Of a DNA stretch of 64,000 nt, positions 63,901 through 64,000 are shown piece after piece. The notes below the pieces were generated by a model, which was not told the DNA's origin, did not search any database, and saw nothing but the letters and a program-made list of their open reading frames with translations. Every line of letters begins with the position of its first letter. Position 1 is the first letter of the stretch. Source of the stretch: Phyllobacterium sp. 21LDTY02-6 (GTDB lineage Bacteria; Pseudomonadota; Alphaproteobacteria; Rhizobiales; Rhizobiaceae); contig NZ_JAMJWD020000003.1 in assembly GCF_023554255.2 (NCBI RefSeq), positions 372,001 through 436,000 on the forward strand. The letters run 5' to 3'. The position numbers and the translations under genes are program-made.

Positions 63901-64000
63901 GTGCATATCATTCCGGTACTGGACATTAAAGACGGGCTTGTCGTGGCGGCGCTGAGGGGCGATCGCGACAATTATCGGCCGATCGCCACGCCTCTGAGCC
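63901..64000 (+). CDS. HisA-like protein, 3' end cut by window
   Basis: From GTG at 63901 the frame reads VHIIPVLDIKDGLVVAALRG and continues open to the window end. The IIPVLDIKDG start matches the HisA-related proteins found in methanogen and methylotroph C1-cofactor clusters. At most 29 bases separate it from the start of the MfnF-like gene, so any promoter must overlap that gene. Confidence 0.65.
   Translation, partial: MHIIPVLDIKDGLVVAALRGDRDNYRPIATPLS

Overview
The window is GC-rich chromosome, megaplasmid or chromid DNA from an alphaproteobacterium, most likely Hyphomicrobiales (Rhizobiales). Supporting signs are a BioR-type biotin regulator with TTATAGATAA-like boxes, a red-type (form IC) RuBisCO operon with cbbX, an HmrR/CueR-type MerR protein, many GntR/FCD and ABC/TRAP transport genes, and an xoxF-pqq-cbb neighbourhood like the one I recall from the rhizobial megaplasmid pSymB. 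I cannot name the genus or the replicon. I saw no tRNA, rRNA, CRISPR array, phage or intact insertion sequence.

Layout. 1-3394: a partial MarR regulator, a LysR regulator, an L,D-transpeptidase lipoprotein and an arginase-family ureohydrolase with a Cys in place of the first metal-ligand His. 3419-5806: bioY-bioB with bioR and four BioR-like boxes. 5913-9523: a GntR regulator divergent from a three-gene TRAP transporter. 9561-11330: an exported cupin and an exported epoxide-hydrolase-like protein. 11538-23831: an arabinofuranoside module, made of an ArsR-like regulator, a GH51 arabinofuranosidase, a CUT1 ABC importer, a YtfQRT-YjfF furanose importer and a GntR regulator. 23832-24752: a repeat-rich non-coding stretch with a REP-like palindrome. 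24753-29447: a second alpha/beta hydrolase, an OmpR-type two-component system, allE and cueR.

29454-39664 is a complete Calvin-cycle operon (cbbR divergent from cbbFPTALSX, rpe and a thioredoxin-like gene). 39723-58314 is a lanthanide-type methanol oxidation region. It holds a cytochrome c, a NitT/TauT-like ABC transporter translationally coupled to a small unknown protein, SoxH-like and SoxYZ-like quinoprotein relay proteins, xoxF-xoxG-xoxJ, a CXXXCW protein, pqqABCDE, and a convergent operon for an ABC system of the PedA1A2BC/Lut type linked to rare-earth-dependent growth. 58475-64000 holds genes for the methanofuran and tetrahydromethanopterin cofactors used in formaldehyde oxidation: an MfnB-FolB fusion, an MfnE-like kinase, a flavoprotein, a DHPS-like protein, a DUF447 protein, an MfnF-like protein and a partial HisA-like gene.

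Taken together, the right-hand 35 kb reads as an autotrophic methylotrophy island. XoxF with PQQ and a lanthanide oxidises methanol in the periplasm, tetrahydromethanopterin/methanofuran-linked enzymes (whose genes would lie outside this window) take formaldehyde to formate and CO2, and the Calvin cycle fixes the CO2. The least described parts are the accessory periplasmic proteins: a degenerate cupredoxin with an N-terminal run of six Asp, the small four-Cys protein divergent from xoxF, and the 69-aa protein at 40423. A set of short palindromes with the core CGCAANGCG/TGCAATGCA lies upstream of xoxF and of the cofactor operon.
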